A stretch of 6,810 bases of DNA from JBHEKP01 sp041859375 (GCA_041859375.1 JBHEKP010000040.1:1-6810), one strand, 5' to 3'; shown: positions 1 to 6,322, counted from the first letter of the stretch. Notes: generated by a model from the letters alone, not told the origin. Made by a program: numbers and translations.

Positions 1-1
1 C

Positions 2-1027
2 TTTGCGCTCAGACTTTTCAACACAGCCGAAATGGCGGGCCGGACCGGGGAGGCGCTTCCCGTTGCCGAGGCGGCACTGACGCGGAATCCCCATGGCGAA
101 AAGTCCCCCGAACTCGCCCGCCGTATCGCAGTCGCGCGGCAAGACACCGCCACGCCGGGGCAGCCGCCCGCGCCCGCCGAGATGGAAAAGACCCTTGACC
201 TGTTGAGGTTCGCCCTGCGGAATGGCGGGACATCCCCGGACATCGCGGGCCGCCACGGCATGGGCCTGCTTGTGCGGGGTGATCTGGAAGGGGCCCTGCC
301 CCGGCTTGAGGAGGCCGCCAAGGCGCTGCCCGATTCCCCCTTTGCCCAGGCCAAAAAACAGGTGGAGGGGGCCTTGGGCATGGCCAGTTCCCTGGAAAAG
401 GCGGCGATGGAGGCGGCCAAAAACAACCCCCACGATGTGAACGCGCTGCTGGCGCGAGCCGAGCGCGAGGTGCTGCTGGGCAGGCTCACCCCGGCGTTGT
501 ACCTGGCCGGAGCCGGATTCCGCCGCCATCCGGAGGATGAAAAGATGTGGCGGGTGGTGGGCCAGGTGAAGGGTGCGCGCGGCGAGGCGGAACAGTTCAT
601 GGCCGCCCATCCCGACGCCCCGGCGGAGCGCTGGGCGGGCCTGGTGAACCGCTGCGCGGACATGGGCCTGTGGGACGCCGCGGCGGCCTATCTGCCAAAA
701 TCCGGCCTGGCCGGGGAGGGCACGCCCGAGGAGGCGGTGGCCGGTATGGCGATGAAGCGGAACCAGCCCACCATGGCCCGGATTTGGCTGGTCCGCGCCA
801 TGGAACGCCATCCCGACGCCTGGCAGCCCGCCCTCAGCCTGGCCGACATGGCCCTCAAGTCCGGCAACAACGGCGGCGCGGCCGCTTTTCTGGCGGAGGC
901 GGAGAAGCGCGGCGCGCCCGCCGGCCCGTGCGGTGAACTGCGCGCGCGCCTGGGCGGCAACGCCCCCGCACCCGCGCCCCTCCAGCCGGGTGAGGAATTC
1001 ACGCCGGTGCGCACCATGATTCAATAA
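2..1027 (+). CDS. TPR-like helical repeat protein, 5'-truncated by window edge
   Basis: The reading frame is open from the first complete codon at position 2, so the gene almost certainly starts upstream. The ATG at 32 is internal: the residues before it (FALRLFNTAEMAGRTGEAL) already look like part of a TPR helix pair. The visible part is about 341 codons, alanine-rich and wholly helical in character. Degenerate TPR-like units recur, for example GLLVRGDLEGALPRLEEA, ALLARAEREVLLGRLTPAL and MAMKRNQPTMARIWLVRAME, several ending in the typical xxPxx turn (ALPDSP, RHPEDE, RHPDAW). No membrane segment or catalytic motif is visible; the end is Pro/Ala-rich, then FTPVRTMIQ. TPR proteins usually act as protein-protein scaffolds; the partner here is unknown. 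The gap to the downstream mgtC-family gene is only 15 bases, so they are probably co-transcribed. The TPR assignment is from pattern, not a profile search. Confidence 0.75.
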   Translation, partial: FALRLFNTAEMAGRTGEALPVAEAALTRNPHGEKSPELARRIAVARQDTATPGQPPAPAEMEKTLDLLRFALRNGGTSPDIAGRHGMGLLVRGDLEGALPRLEEAAKALPDSPFAQAKKQVEGALGMASSLEKAAMEAAKNNPHDVNALLARAEREVLLGRLTPALYLAGAGFRRHPEDEKMWRVVGQVKGARGEAEQFMAAHPDAPAERWAGLVNRCADMGLWDAAAAYLPKSGLAGEGTPEEAVAGMAMKRNQPTMARIWLVRAMERHPDAWQPALSLADMALKSGNNGGAAAFLAEAEKRGAPAGPCGELRARLGGNAPAPAPLQPGEEFTPVRTMIQ

Positions 1028-1030
1028 ACA

Positions 1031-1036
1031 GGGGGA
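1031..1036 (+). promoter_or_regulatory. Ribosome binding site of the mgtC-family gene
   Basis: A purine run GGGGGA lies 6 bases before the ATG at 1043, in the short gap after the TPR gene's TAA. It supports that start and independent translation within a shared transcript. Confidence 0.5.
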
Positions 1037-1042
1037 CCGTCA

Positions 1043-1750
1043 ATGGACTTCTCGCTGGCGACACTGCTGGAAAGCCTGGGCCGGGAGCAGCCGGCGGACG
1101 CGGCGGTGAAACTGCTGCTCGCGGCGCTGCTCGGCGGCGCGCTGGGCGTTGAACGGCAGCGCAAGGGACGCAGTGCGGGATTGCGCACCCACATTCTCGT
1201 GACGCTGGGTTCCGCCCTGCTGATGATTGTGTCCGGCTATGCCGTCCGGGAATCGCAGGCCGACCCCACCCGCATCGCCGCGGGCATCATCACGGGCATC
1301 GGTTTTCTGGGCGCGGGCGCCATCTTCAAGGCGGGATTTGTGAAGCACGGGCTGACCACGGCGGCCATGGTTTGGATGGCGGCCGCGGTCGGTGTCGCCA
1401 CCGGTGCGGGCTATTTCATCGTGGCCGTGACCGCCACCGCCATCGCCCTCGCGGCGGTCACCGGCTTTGAGAACGCGGACACCCGCATCACCCAGCGCCA
1501 CGCCTTCATTGTCAGGGCGGAATTTTCACTGGAGGACTGTGACCCGGCAAAAATGGCCCAACTTTTCAGGGAGCACACGGGTTATGAGGCGGTGATGCAC
1601 TCCGTGCGCATGGACCGGGAGGCGCGGCGGATGGAGGTGGTGATGCAGGTGGAAACACCGCACACGGTGGACGCGGCGCAGATGGCCCAACTGGTCAGGG
1701 AGCACTGCTCCGGGGCGCGGCACGCCGGGGTGGAACTGGTTTCCGCCTGA
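1043..1750 (+). CDS. MgtC/SapB family inner-membrane protein
   Basis: The 235-residue product has the hallmarks of the MgtC/SapB family. These are an early hydrophobic helix (about residues 20-36), then GVERQRKGRSAGLRTH (35-50) running into a second membrane helix. RIAAGIITGIGFLGAGAIF (77-95) forms the third, and GLTTAAMVWMAAAVGVATG (103-121) continues into a last long hydrophobic stretch to about 141. The C-terminal 85 residues are soluble and charged, in the position of the ACT-like cytoplasmic domain found in full-length MgtC proteins. Family members sit in the inner membrane; in Salmonella, MgtC supports growth in low magnesium and survival in macrophages by acting on the F1Fo ATP synthase, but most environmental homologues have no proven role. 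No Mg2+ transporter gene or riboswitch leader is visible here, so calling this mgtC proper would be too strong. The gene follows the TPR gene closely and ends 11 bases before the convergent phosphatase gene. Confidence 0.9.
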   Translation: MDFSLATLLESLGREQPADAAVKLLLAALLGGALGVERQRKGRSAGLRTHILVTLGSALLMIVSGYAVRESQADPTRIAAGIITGIGFLGAGAIFKAGFVKHGLTTAAMVWMAAAVGVATGAGYFIVAVTATAIALAAVTGFENADTRITQRHAFIVRAEFSLEDCDPAKMAQLFREHTGYEAVMHSVRMDREARRMEVVMQVETPHTVDAAQMAQLVREHCSGARHAGVELVSA

Positions 1751-1779
1751 ACCTGGCCGGCTCAGATGGTCCGGTTCAG
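1747..1779. terminator. Hairpin at convergent gene ends, possible bidirectional terminator
   Basis: CTGAACC (1747-1753) pairs perfectly with GGTTCAG (1773-1779). After one mismatch the stem continues with four more pairs, one of them G-T, leaving a 9-base loop. It spans the stop codons of the mgtC-family gene (+) and the phosphatase gene (-), where a shared terminator would be expected. Neither side has a clear T-tract, so it may be a weak or factor-assisted terminator, or chance. Confidence 0.35.
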
Positions 1780-3189
1780 CAGCGCCTCCATCTGGATGAT
1801 GCGCCGATCCAGCAGATCAAGCAGCTTGGTGTGCAGTTCCTTGTTGGACGCGGCCACCAGCGACAGGTGGTTCGACTCGCTGCTGTCAAGCAGCAGCACC
1901 TCGTCGAATTTGCCGCCTTTGGCGTCCGTCACCACACAGCCCGCCTCTTCCGCAATCAGTAGGGCCGCCGCAATGTCATAGGGCGCGATGCCGATGACCT
2001 TGCCGCCGCCCGCGCGCTGGAACATCTCGCGCACCCGGTCGGGGATGTCCCGGTAAAACCGGTTGGCAAAGTCCACGCAGGCGTCAAGCTGGTTGGTCAG
2101 CAGCCGGGTAAGGCTGTAGGCGGTGCTGTTGCAAGAGAAAAAGCCGCCCTTCATGCTGGAAAAGTCTATGAGACGCGCCGCCGTGGGGAAAATCAGCTCC
2201 GCGGGGCGGGCAGGCACCGTCATGGACCAGGTAAGCATGTCCAGCGACGTGTTGGCGGACAGTTTGGCCTTTTTCAGCTGTTCGCCCACATGGATGCGCA
2301 CCCCTTTGCCCCGTTCGGCGTAAAAGGTGCGCTCCCCCAGCAGTTCCACCACGCAGGCATTGTCCAGGCCGCCGATGGTGGGGCGCTCGATGACACGGGT
2401 GCTGGCCACGGACACGACACAGCCCTCAAAGCCGCTTTTGGCGGCACGGCTGCCGTCAATCGGGTCCACAATCAGCAGATGGCGGGGCTTTTCCGATGTG
2501 AAGGTGGAATAACCCGAATCCTCGGAATAATACGCCACCGGCAGGCCGGCGCGTTTCAGGAAATTTAACAGTGTCTTTTCCGCCACCTTGTCCAACTGGA
2601 AGGTGACATCACCGCTTTGGGCCGTGTCCACGATTTCCCGGCCCTTCACCGCGCGGGCCAGCGGGGCCACCGCGTCCTTGATGGCCGCCGCCAGATCCAG
2701 CAGGAACTGCGCGGGGAGCGGGGTGCCCTGCTTGAGCGTGTAATTCGCCCCGGGGGCGTCCCCCTTGAACACGATTTTGATCCCGGAAGCCTTTGCTTCC
2801 GTTTCAGGCTTGGGGGCGGGGGGCTCTTTTGCCTTTTCCGCAGGCTTTACAGCCGGTTTCGGGGCAGGTTTCGCCTTGACGGCCGGTTTGGGCGGAGCTT
2901 CTTTTACAACAGGTTTTGCCTTGGAAACAGGCTTGACGGTTTCAACAGGCTTGCTCTTGGACACCGCCTTAGGTTTTTCAACCGGTTTCACCTTGACGGC
3001 TGCTTTGGGCTTTTCAACCGGCTTCACCTTGGGGGCGGGTTTCGGTTTTTCAGGCACCCTGCCCTTGGAAACGGGTTGTGCCGCCGCCGCTTTTTTCGCG
3101 GGAGCCGCTTTCTTGGTTTCAACAGACTTGACCGGCTTTTTGACGGCCACCGCCTTTGATTTGGCCCCCGATTTGCTCTTTTTCTCCAT
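1762..3189 (-). CDS. Inositol monophosphatase-family enzyme with long Lys/Pro/Ala-rich N-terminal tail
   Basis: The product is 475 residues from the ATG at 3189. Residues 1 to about 133 are low-complexity and basic (K, P, A, V), with a KPVEKPKA-type repeat resembling histone H1 C-terminal tails. The remaining ~340 residues carry the metal-dependent phosphatase signature of the IMPase superfamily: SED (metal-binding Glu 223), DPIDGS (Asp 242 and Asp 245) and PYDIAAALLIAEEAG with the catalytic Asp 405, equivalent to the family's WDxAA motif. The superfamily hydrolyses small phosphate esters (inositol phosphate, fructose bisphosphate, PAP) using Mg2+; the substrate here cannot be told. No signal peptide is seen, so it should be cytoplasmic, with the tail possibly binding nucleic acid or polyanions (inference). 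An upstream in-frame ATG at 3207 would add 6 residues, but only the 3189 ATG has a Shine-Dalgarno (AAAGGG, 7 bases away), and the candidate promoter would start transcription near 3207. Confidence 0.85.
   Translation of the reverse strand: MEKKSKSGAKSKAVAVKKPVKSVETKKAAPAKKAAAAQPVSKGRVPEKPKPAPKVKPVEKPKAAVKVKPVEKPKAVSKSKPVETVKPVSKAKPVVKEAPPKPAVKAKPAPKPAVKPAEKAKEPPAPKPETEAKASGIKIVFKGDAPGANYTLKQGTPLPAQFLLDLAAAIKDAVAPLARAVKGREIVDTAQSGDVTFQLDKVAEKTLLNFLKRAGLPVAYYSEDSGYSTFTSEKPRHLLIVDPIDGSRAAKSGFEGCVVSVASTRVIERPTIGGLDNACVVELLGERTFYAERGKGVRIHVGEQLKKAKLSANTSLDMLTWSMTVPARPAELIFPTAARLIDFSSMKGGFFSCNSTAYSLTRLLTNQLDACVDFANRFYRDIPDRVREMFQRAGGGKVIGIAPYDIAAALLIAEEAGCVVTDAKGGKFDEVLLLDSSESNHLSLVAASNKELHTKLLDLLDRRIIQMEALLNRTI
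2795..3189 (-). repeat. Low-complexity Lys/Pro/Ala coding repeat region
   Basis: This part of the phosphatase gene encodes the basic tail and is built of short imperfect repeats. The clearest is a 36-base (12-codon) unit: TTTTCAACCGGTTTCACCTTG at 2975-2995 recurs with one change at 3011-3031 (+ strand), encoding two copies of KVKPVEKPKA. Shorter KPV and KPA units fill the rest. Such a region could change length by slippage or unequal exchange between strains. Confidence 0.7.
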
Positions 3190-3208
3190 CCGCCAGCCCT
3201 TTGACATG

Positions 3209-3224
3209 CGCCAAATATTTGGCG
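3209..3224. promoter_or_regulatory. Perfect 16-bp palindrome, candidate operator of the phosphatase gene
   Basis: CGCCAAATATTTGGCG is identical to its reverse complement over all 16 bases. It sits 20 bases before the ATG at 3189 and covers the candidate -10 box on the minus strand. An AT core flanked by GC arms is typical of sites for dimeric helix-turn-helix regulators. A repressor bound here would block RNA polymerase. No regulator gene lies in the window, so its identity is open. Confidence 0.5.
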
Positions 3225-3242
3225 TCCGTGCCTTTAAGTCAA
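3214..3242 (-). promoter_or_regulatory. Candidate sigma-70-type promoter of the phosphatase gene
   Basis: Read on the minus strand, TTGACT (3242-3237, 5/6 to the -35 consensus) is followed after exactly 17 bases by AATATT (3219-3214, 4/6 to the -10). Transcription would start near 3207, giving an untranslated leader of about 18 bases with AAAGGG before the ATG at 3189. The -10 lies inside the 16-bp palindrome. Assigned by eye. Confidence 0.45.
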
Positions 3243-3498
3243 CCTTGCCATTGTGCGCTCACCACAATTTCTATACTGACCGGCAGAACTGCCAACCGGT
3301 TACACCTCAACCAATTACAGCATTAACCCGGCATTTTTCACTGCAAGGGTTCTAAAACACCACAATCCTGCTTTACATTGACCGATTTTAGCATTTCCTT
3401 TTTCATATGTCCAGCATTTATTTTATGTTGTGCCAAAATCAATAAAAACCCTCCCGCGACCAATACGCGCTAGCGATGGCCGGTATTCCACGAATATT

Positions 3499-3528
3499 TT
3501 GACTGATTTCACGGTTTATTCGTACAAT
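3499..3528 (+). promoter_or_regulatory. Strong candidate sigma-70-type promoter of the ferredoxin operon
   Basis: TTGACT (3499-3504, 5/6) and TACAAT (3523-3528, 5/6) are separated by 18 bases. Transcription would start near 3535, giving a leader of about 75 bases before the ATG at 3610. The first bases of that leader can form a small hairpin (CAACA 3536-3540 with TGTTG 3546-3550). This is the best-looking promoter in the window. Confidence 0.55.
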
Positions 3529-3595
3529 CCAACCACAACATGATGTGTTGGTGTTTTTGGGACACTTTGTCGTATTGGCGGTTTTTAACCGGTTT

Positions 3596-3602
3596 GGAAG
3601 GA
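3596..3602 (+). promoter_or_regulatory. Ribosome binding site of the ferredoxin gene
   Basis: GGAAGGA lies 7 bases before the ATG at 3610, a good match in sequence and spacing. It fixes the ferredoxin start. Confidence 0.7.
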
Positions 3603-3609
3603 TTTTGTC

Positions 3610-3951
3610 ATGGCGTTTATCGTTTGCGAGCCCTGCATCAAGTGCAAATACACCGACTGCGTCGAGGTTTGTCCGGTTGCCTGTTTCCATGAGGGGACCA
3701 CCATGCTGACCATTGACCCTGATGAATGCATCGACTGCGGGGTTTGCGTGGATGAGTGCCCTGTGCATGCCATCTATTCCGAGGATGAGGTTCCCGAAAA
3801 ATGGCAGGAATACATCGGGCTTAACGCGGAATATGCCAAACAGTGGCCGGTGATTGACGAGGGCCGCGAGCCCCTTGAGACCGCTGAAGAATTCAAGGAC
3901 GTCGAGGACAAACGCGGTCTTTTCTCCCCAGAGGCCGGTTTGGGCACCTGA
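3610..3951 (+). CDS. fdxA: FdxA-type 7Fe-8S ferredoxin
   Basis: This 113-residue cytoplasmic electron carrier closely matches FdxA / Azotobacter ferredoxin I (about 106 residues). The first motif is CIKCKYTDCVEVCP and the second is CIDCGVCVDECP, both followed by the diagnostic tail SEDEVPEKWQEYIGLNAE. By analogy with the Azotobacter protein, Cys9, Cys17 and Cys50 would bind the [3Fe-4S] cluster, and Cys21, Cys40, Cys43 and Cys46 the [4Fe-4S] cluster. Cys12 is the extra cysteine of the 7Fe type and Cys25 matches the known free cysteine. Cys6 is an additional cysteine where the Azotobacter protein has threonine. Such ferredoxins carry low-potential electrons between oxidoreductases; the partner is not known here. 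It has its own promoter and a good ribosome binding site and lies 38 bases before the DUF1638 gene, which probably shares its transcript. Confidence 0.95.
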   Translation: MAFIVCEPCIKCKYTDCVEVCPVACFHEGTTMLTIDPDECIDCGVCVDECPVHAIYSEDEVPEKWQEYIGLNAEYAKQWPVIDEGREPLETAEEFKDVEDKRGLFSPEAGLGT

Positions 3952-3989
3952 ACCTCAATGCACCGGCTCCGTGCGCAGGAAATCAACCC

Positions 3990-4733
3990 GTGATTTTTAA
4001 ACTCTTGGCATGTGACGTGATAACCCGCGAGGTGTGCCACTGCATCGCCCGTTCAGCACACACCATTGATCCCCAGTTCACTCCAAAGGGCGAGCACAAC
4101 GCCTCCGCCAACCTGCGCGCCCTGCTGCAGGCCCAGATAGACGCGGTGGCGGCGGGCAATGTCGAATATGACGCGGTGTTACTGGGTTATGGCCTGTGCG
4201 GCAATTCAACCCTTGGGCTTGAGGCGCGGCGTTTTCCCCTGGTCATCCCCCGTGCGCACGACTGCACCACCCTGTTTTTGGGCTCCAAAGAGGCTTTTCA
4301 GGAGCATTTCGGCCCGAATCCCAGCCAAACCTGGGCCAGCGTAGGCTATTCTGAGCGGGGCGGTTCGGTGCTGTCCGACAGCAGCACACGCGACTGGCTC
4401 GGCGGTTCCCAGAGTTTTGCCGAACTGGCGGCCATATATGGCGAGGAAAACGCCCAGTTCATCATGGACACCCTGCGGGTGACCCATGACTCCGACTCGA
4501 TCTGGTTTATTGACGTGCCGGAAACGCGCGCGGAATCGGTCATCGCGCGCATCGAAGAACAGGCCCGCCAGGAAAAGAAGGAAATTAGGAAGATAGCGGG
4601 GAGCATCCGCATGATTGAGGGCCTGCTTTCAGGCAACTGGCCGGAGTCGGATTATCTGGTGGTGCCCCCCGGCCACCGGGTGGCGGGGGTGTATGACATG
4701 GAAGAGGTGGTCCGCGCGGAACCCGTTCAATAG
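3990..4733 (+). CDS. DUF1638 domain protein of unknown function
   Basis: The 247-residue product matches my recollection of the DUF1638 family: an N-terminal LLACDVITREV, then YDAVLLGYGLCGN (60-72) and the very characteristic VIPRAHDCTTLFLGSKE (85-101). Cys8, Cys16, Cys70, His90, Asp91 and Cys92 sit in or near these conserved stretches and could form a metal or cofactor site (inference). A charged helical segment (about 185-212) lies near the C-terminus. There is no signal peptide or membrane helix. The start is GTG; AGGA at 3977-3980 lies 9 bases upstream, and this start keeps the family's N-terminal motif. From memory, DUF1638 genes in methanogens and anaerobic bacteria often occur with corrinoid methyltransferase genes, but none is in this window. 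Here the neighbour is fdxA, 38 bases upstream on the same strand. The biochemical role is unknown. Confidence 0.85.
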   Translation: MIFKLLACDVITREVCHCIARSAHTIDPQFTPKGEHNASANLRALLQAQIDAVAAGNVEYDAVLLGYGLCGNSTLGLEARRFPLVIPRAHDCTTLFLGSKEAFQEHFGPNPSQTWASVGYSERGGSVLSDSSTRDWLGGSQSFAELAAIYGEENAQFIMDTLRVTHDSDSIWFIDVPETRAESVIARIEEQARQEKKEIRKIAGSIRMIEGLLSGNWPESDYLVVPPGHRVAGVYDMEEVVRAEPVQ

Positions 4734-4735
4734 GG

Positions 4736-6241
4736 TTATCTTATGTTCGCCGCCTCCGGCGGCTCCACTTCCCCGCCCTTGTCCCCCGTGGCTTTGGTCC
4801 ATCCGTCCAGAAGACCCCGCATAAGCCGCAGCGTGTCGGCATGTTCCGGGGCTTCCGCAAGATTCTCCACCTCGTGCGGGTCCGCGGCGAGATCATACAA
4901 TTCCTCGGCCGCCTTGCGGGGGGCCATGAACAGCGCCTCGGAACCCTTGAGCGTGCCCGCCTTTGCCCGCTCTTTCAGCAGGGCCAGCACGGGATACTGC
5001 TGTTCCGTGTACCGGTTGGGCTGGGCGTAGGGCCGGTCCGCCATAAAGTTTCGGATGTACTTGAAGCGGCGTGTGCGCACACAGCGCGCACGGTCCCGCG
5101 TTTCATCGCACCGGTCGCGCGCGGCAACCACATACCCCGGCGCGGGACCGCCAAAGAGGGGGCGCCCCTCCATGTTTTCCGGCAGGGGCACACCCGCCAG
5201 TTGGAGGGTGGTGGCGGTGATGTCAATATGGCTGACCATGCCGTCAAAGACGCCGCCGGGCGCATAGGCACAGGGGGCAACGGGCGGATCGTCCAGCACG
5301 GGAAGCAGCCGGGCGCGCGCCGGCGCCGCCGGCGCCTTTTCAAGGGTTCGGACAAGTGCCAGAAAGCGTTCCGGAACACGCAGCAGCAGCGGCTCATGGA
5401 TGCCGGGATCGTAAAGCCACTGCTTGCCCCGGACCAGCGGCCTGCCGTTGTCGCCGAAAAAGAAGACCACCGTGTTGTCCGCCAGGCCGTCCGCCGCAAG
5501 CCGGTCCAGCACCCGGCCGGCCTTCAAATCCAGCAGCGACATCACATCATGGTATTCCGCCAAATCCCTCCGAACCACCGGATCGTCCGGATAATAGGGG
5601 GGCACGACAACAGAGGCCGGATCCGTGCGCACGGGCATCCCCTCTATTTCCTTCCAGGAACCGCCCCGGTGCGCCTCATAAAAATTTACTGTGGCAAAGA
5701 AGGGCCTGTCTTTCGGGCATTCCCGCCAATCCACACCGTCATGGGGGCGTTCGCAGGTGAAATTGAAGTCTGTTTTTCCCGGTTTAAGCGGTTCCTCCCC
5801 CGTGAATGTGGCGTTGCAGGTGAAATACCCCGCGTCGCGCAGGCGGTCCATCACGGTGCGCACCCCTTCGGGCAGCCGGTAACCATCCGTGCGGTGGCTG
5901 CGGTGGTGGTGCGCGCCGATGGAGGTCTGATACATGCCCGTGGCCAGCGCCGACCGGCTTGGGGAGCACACCGGGCCCGTGCAGAAGGCATTGGTGAAGC
6001 GCATACCCTCCGCCGCGAAGGCGTCCAGGCGCGGCGTGCGCGCAAGCGGGTTGCCGTAGCATCCCAGATCGGGGCAGCAGTCCTCCGCCACCAGCCACAG
6101 GATGTTTGGCTTGTCAGGCATGGGGGAACCGCCCGCCGCCCACTTCATTGCCGACAAGAGGGGGACGCCCGCGGCAATACCCGCGAGCCGCTGGACAAAC
6201 CGCCTGCGGCCCAAATTCATGTTCATGGCATCGTGTTTCAC
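4736..6241 (-). CDS. Tat-exported C-type sulfatase (heparan N-sulfatase-like)
   Basis: The 501-residue product is a formylglycine-dependent type I sulfatase. Residues 1 to about 37 form a twin-arginine signal (GRRRFVQRL, then a mildly hydrophobic stretch), so it should be exported folded. The catalytic domain opens with PNILWLVAED (metal ligand region, Asp54). CSPSR (92-96) then gives the C-x-P-S-R motif, whose Cys92 would be converted to formylglycine by FGE or an anaerobic maturase. The run ATGMYQTSIGAHHHRSH follows. The second half shows NFYEAHRGG (His191), FFGDNGRPLVRGKQWLYDPGIHEPL (Asp264 and Asn265 as metal ligands, Lys273) and the late ELYDLAADPHEVENLA typical of the family. The overall pattern recalls N-sulfoglucosamine sulfohydrolase-like enzymes; substrates are probably sulfated glycans, not determined. 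The start is GTG with a poor Shine-Dalgarno (GGGAAG, 11 bases away); ATGs at 6226 and 6220 are alternatives that keep the Tat motif. No maturase gene is in the window. Confidence 0.93.
   Translation of the reverse strand: MKHDAMNMNLGRRRFVQRLAGIAAGVPLLSAMKWAAGGSPMPDKPNILWLVAEDCCPDLGCYGNPLARTPRLDAFAAEGMRFTNAFCTGPVCSPSRSALATGMYQTSIGAHHHRSHRTDGYRLPEGVRTVMDRLRDAGYFTCNATFTGEEPLKPGKTDFNFTCERPHDGVDWRECPKDRPFFATVNFYEAHRGGSWKEIEGMPVRTDPASVVVPPYYPDDPVVRRDLAEYHDVMSLLDLKAGRVLDRLAADGLADNTVVFFFGDNGRPLVRGKQWLYDPGIHEPLLLRVPERFLALVRTLEKAPAAPARARLLPVLDDPPVAPCAYAPGGVFDGMVSHIDITATTLQLAGVPLPENMEGRPLFGGPAPGYVVAARDRCDETRDRARCVRTRRFKYIRNFMADRPYAQPNRYTEQQYPVLALLKERAKAGTLKGSEALFMAPRKAAEELYDLAADPHEVENLAEAPEHADTLRLMRGLLDGWTKATGDKGGEVEPPEAANIR
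4749..4763. terminator. GC-rich hairpin at the convergent ends of DUF1638 and sulfatase genes
   Basis: GCCGCC-TCC-GGCGGC forms a perfect 6-bp stem with a 3-base loop, 16 bases after the DUF1638 stop and within the last codons of the sulfatase gene. The placement suits a shared terminator, but no T-tract follows on either strand, and GC-rich coding sequence gives such hairpins by chance. Confidence 0.25.
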
Positions 6242-6297
6242 AAGGGGATTGACTTCCCGTTTTTCGTCAACATGGAAGGGACGCCGTGATTATTACC

Positions 6298-6307
6298 CCG
6301 GTACCGG
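6298..6307. repeat. 10-bp palindrome between sulfatase and lipoprotein genes
   Basis: CCGGTACCGG is self-complementary over 10 bases and lies in the 81-base gap between the two minus-strand genes. I see no -35/-10 pair beside it. TTGACG (minus strand, about 6270-6265) has no matching -10. It may be a weak regulatory site or chance. Confidence 0.2.
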
Positions 6308-6322
6308 CCATGGAATCCGTTT

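Larger units (their letters stand above)
3190..3609. other. 420-base divergent intergenic region
   Basis: This is the only gene-free stretch above 300 bases. It is clearly richer in A/T than the genes on either side, above all from about 3330 to 3550. It holds the phosphatase promoter and palindrome at its left end and the ferredoxin promoter and leader at its right end. Between about 3243 and 3498 I see no convincing gene, tRNA, terminator or repeat family. TTGACC at 3378-3383 has no good -10 at a normal distance. AACCGGTT occurs at 3294-3301 and again at 3587-3594, but it also occurs in the nearby coding repeat, so it is not clearly a regulatory site. A small RNA or further regulator sites cannot be excluded. 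Confidence 0.7.

Noticed and set aside
547..936. + strand frame of 129 codons inside the TPR gene
   Set aside because: Gly/Arg-rich shadow of a GC-rich gene with no domain features.
2975..3031. Repeated 21-base units as a possible CRISPR or mobile repeat
   Set aside because: Only two close copies, 36 bases apart, in frame and encoding the same KVKPVEKPKA segment. They are a coding repeat of the basic tail.
2617..3355. Two + strand frames opposite the basic tail of the phosphatase (2617-3159 and 2765-3355)
   Set aside because: Both mirror the Lys/Pro/Ala repeat codons, giving Phe/Arg/Gly- or Gly/Thr/Phe-rich repeats. The minus frame continues into a proper phosphatase domain.
3294..3594. AACCGGTT at 3294-3301 and 3587-3594 as paired regulator sites
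   Set aside because: The same 8-mer occurs in the phosphatase coding repeat at 2980-2987, and an 8-bp palindrome twice is weak evidence. The second copy abuts the ribosome binding site.
3439..3768. Minus-strand frame of 109 codons across the ferredoxin promoter and start
   Set aside because: It overlaps a certain ferredoxin gene and its promoter, shows no motif and has no evident ribosome binding site.
5031..5066. Possible loss of sulfatase function
   Set aside because: The catalytic CSPSR motif and the late DNG metal motif are intact, and the frame runs unbroken from the Tat signal to the stop.
4841..6289. Long open frame (482 codons) on the + strand opposite the sulfatase gene
   Set aside because: It lies wholly across the sulfatase frame in GC-rich DNA, where antisense frames stay open by codon bias. 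The product is Arg/His/Gly-rich with no recognisable motif, while the minus frame has full sulfatase motifs.
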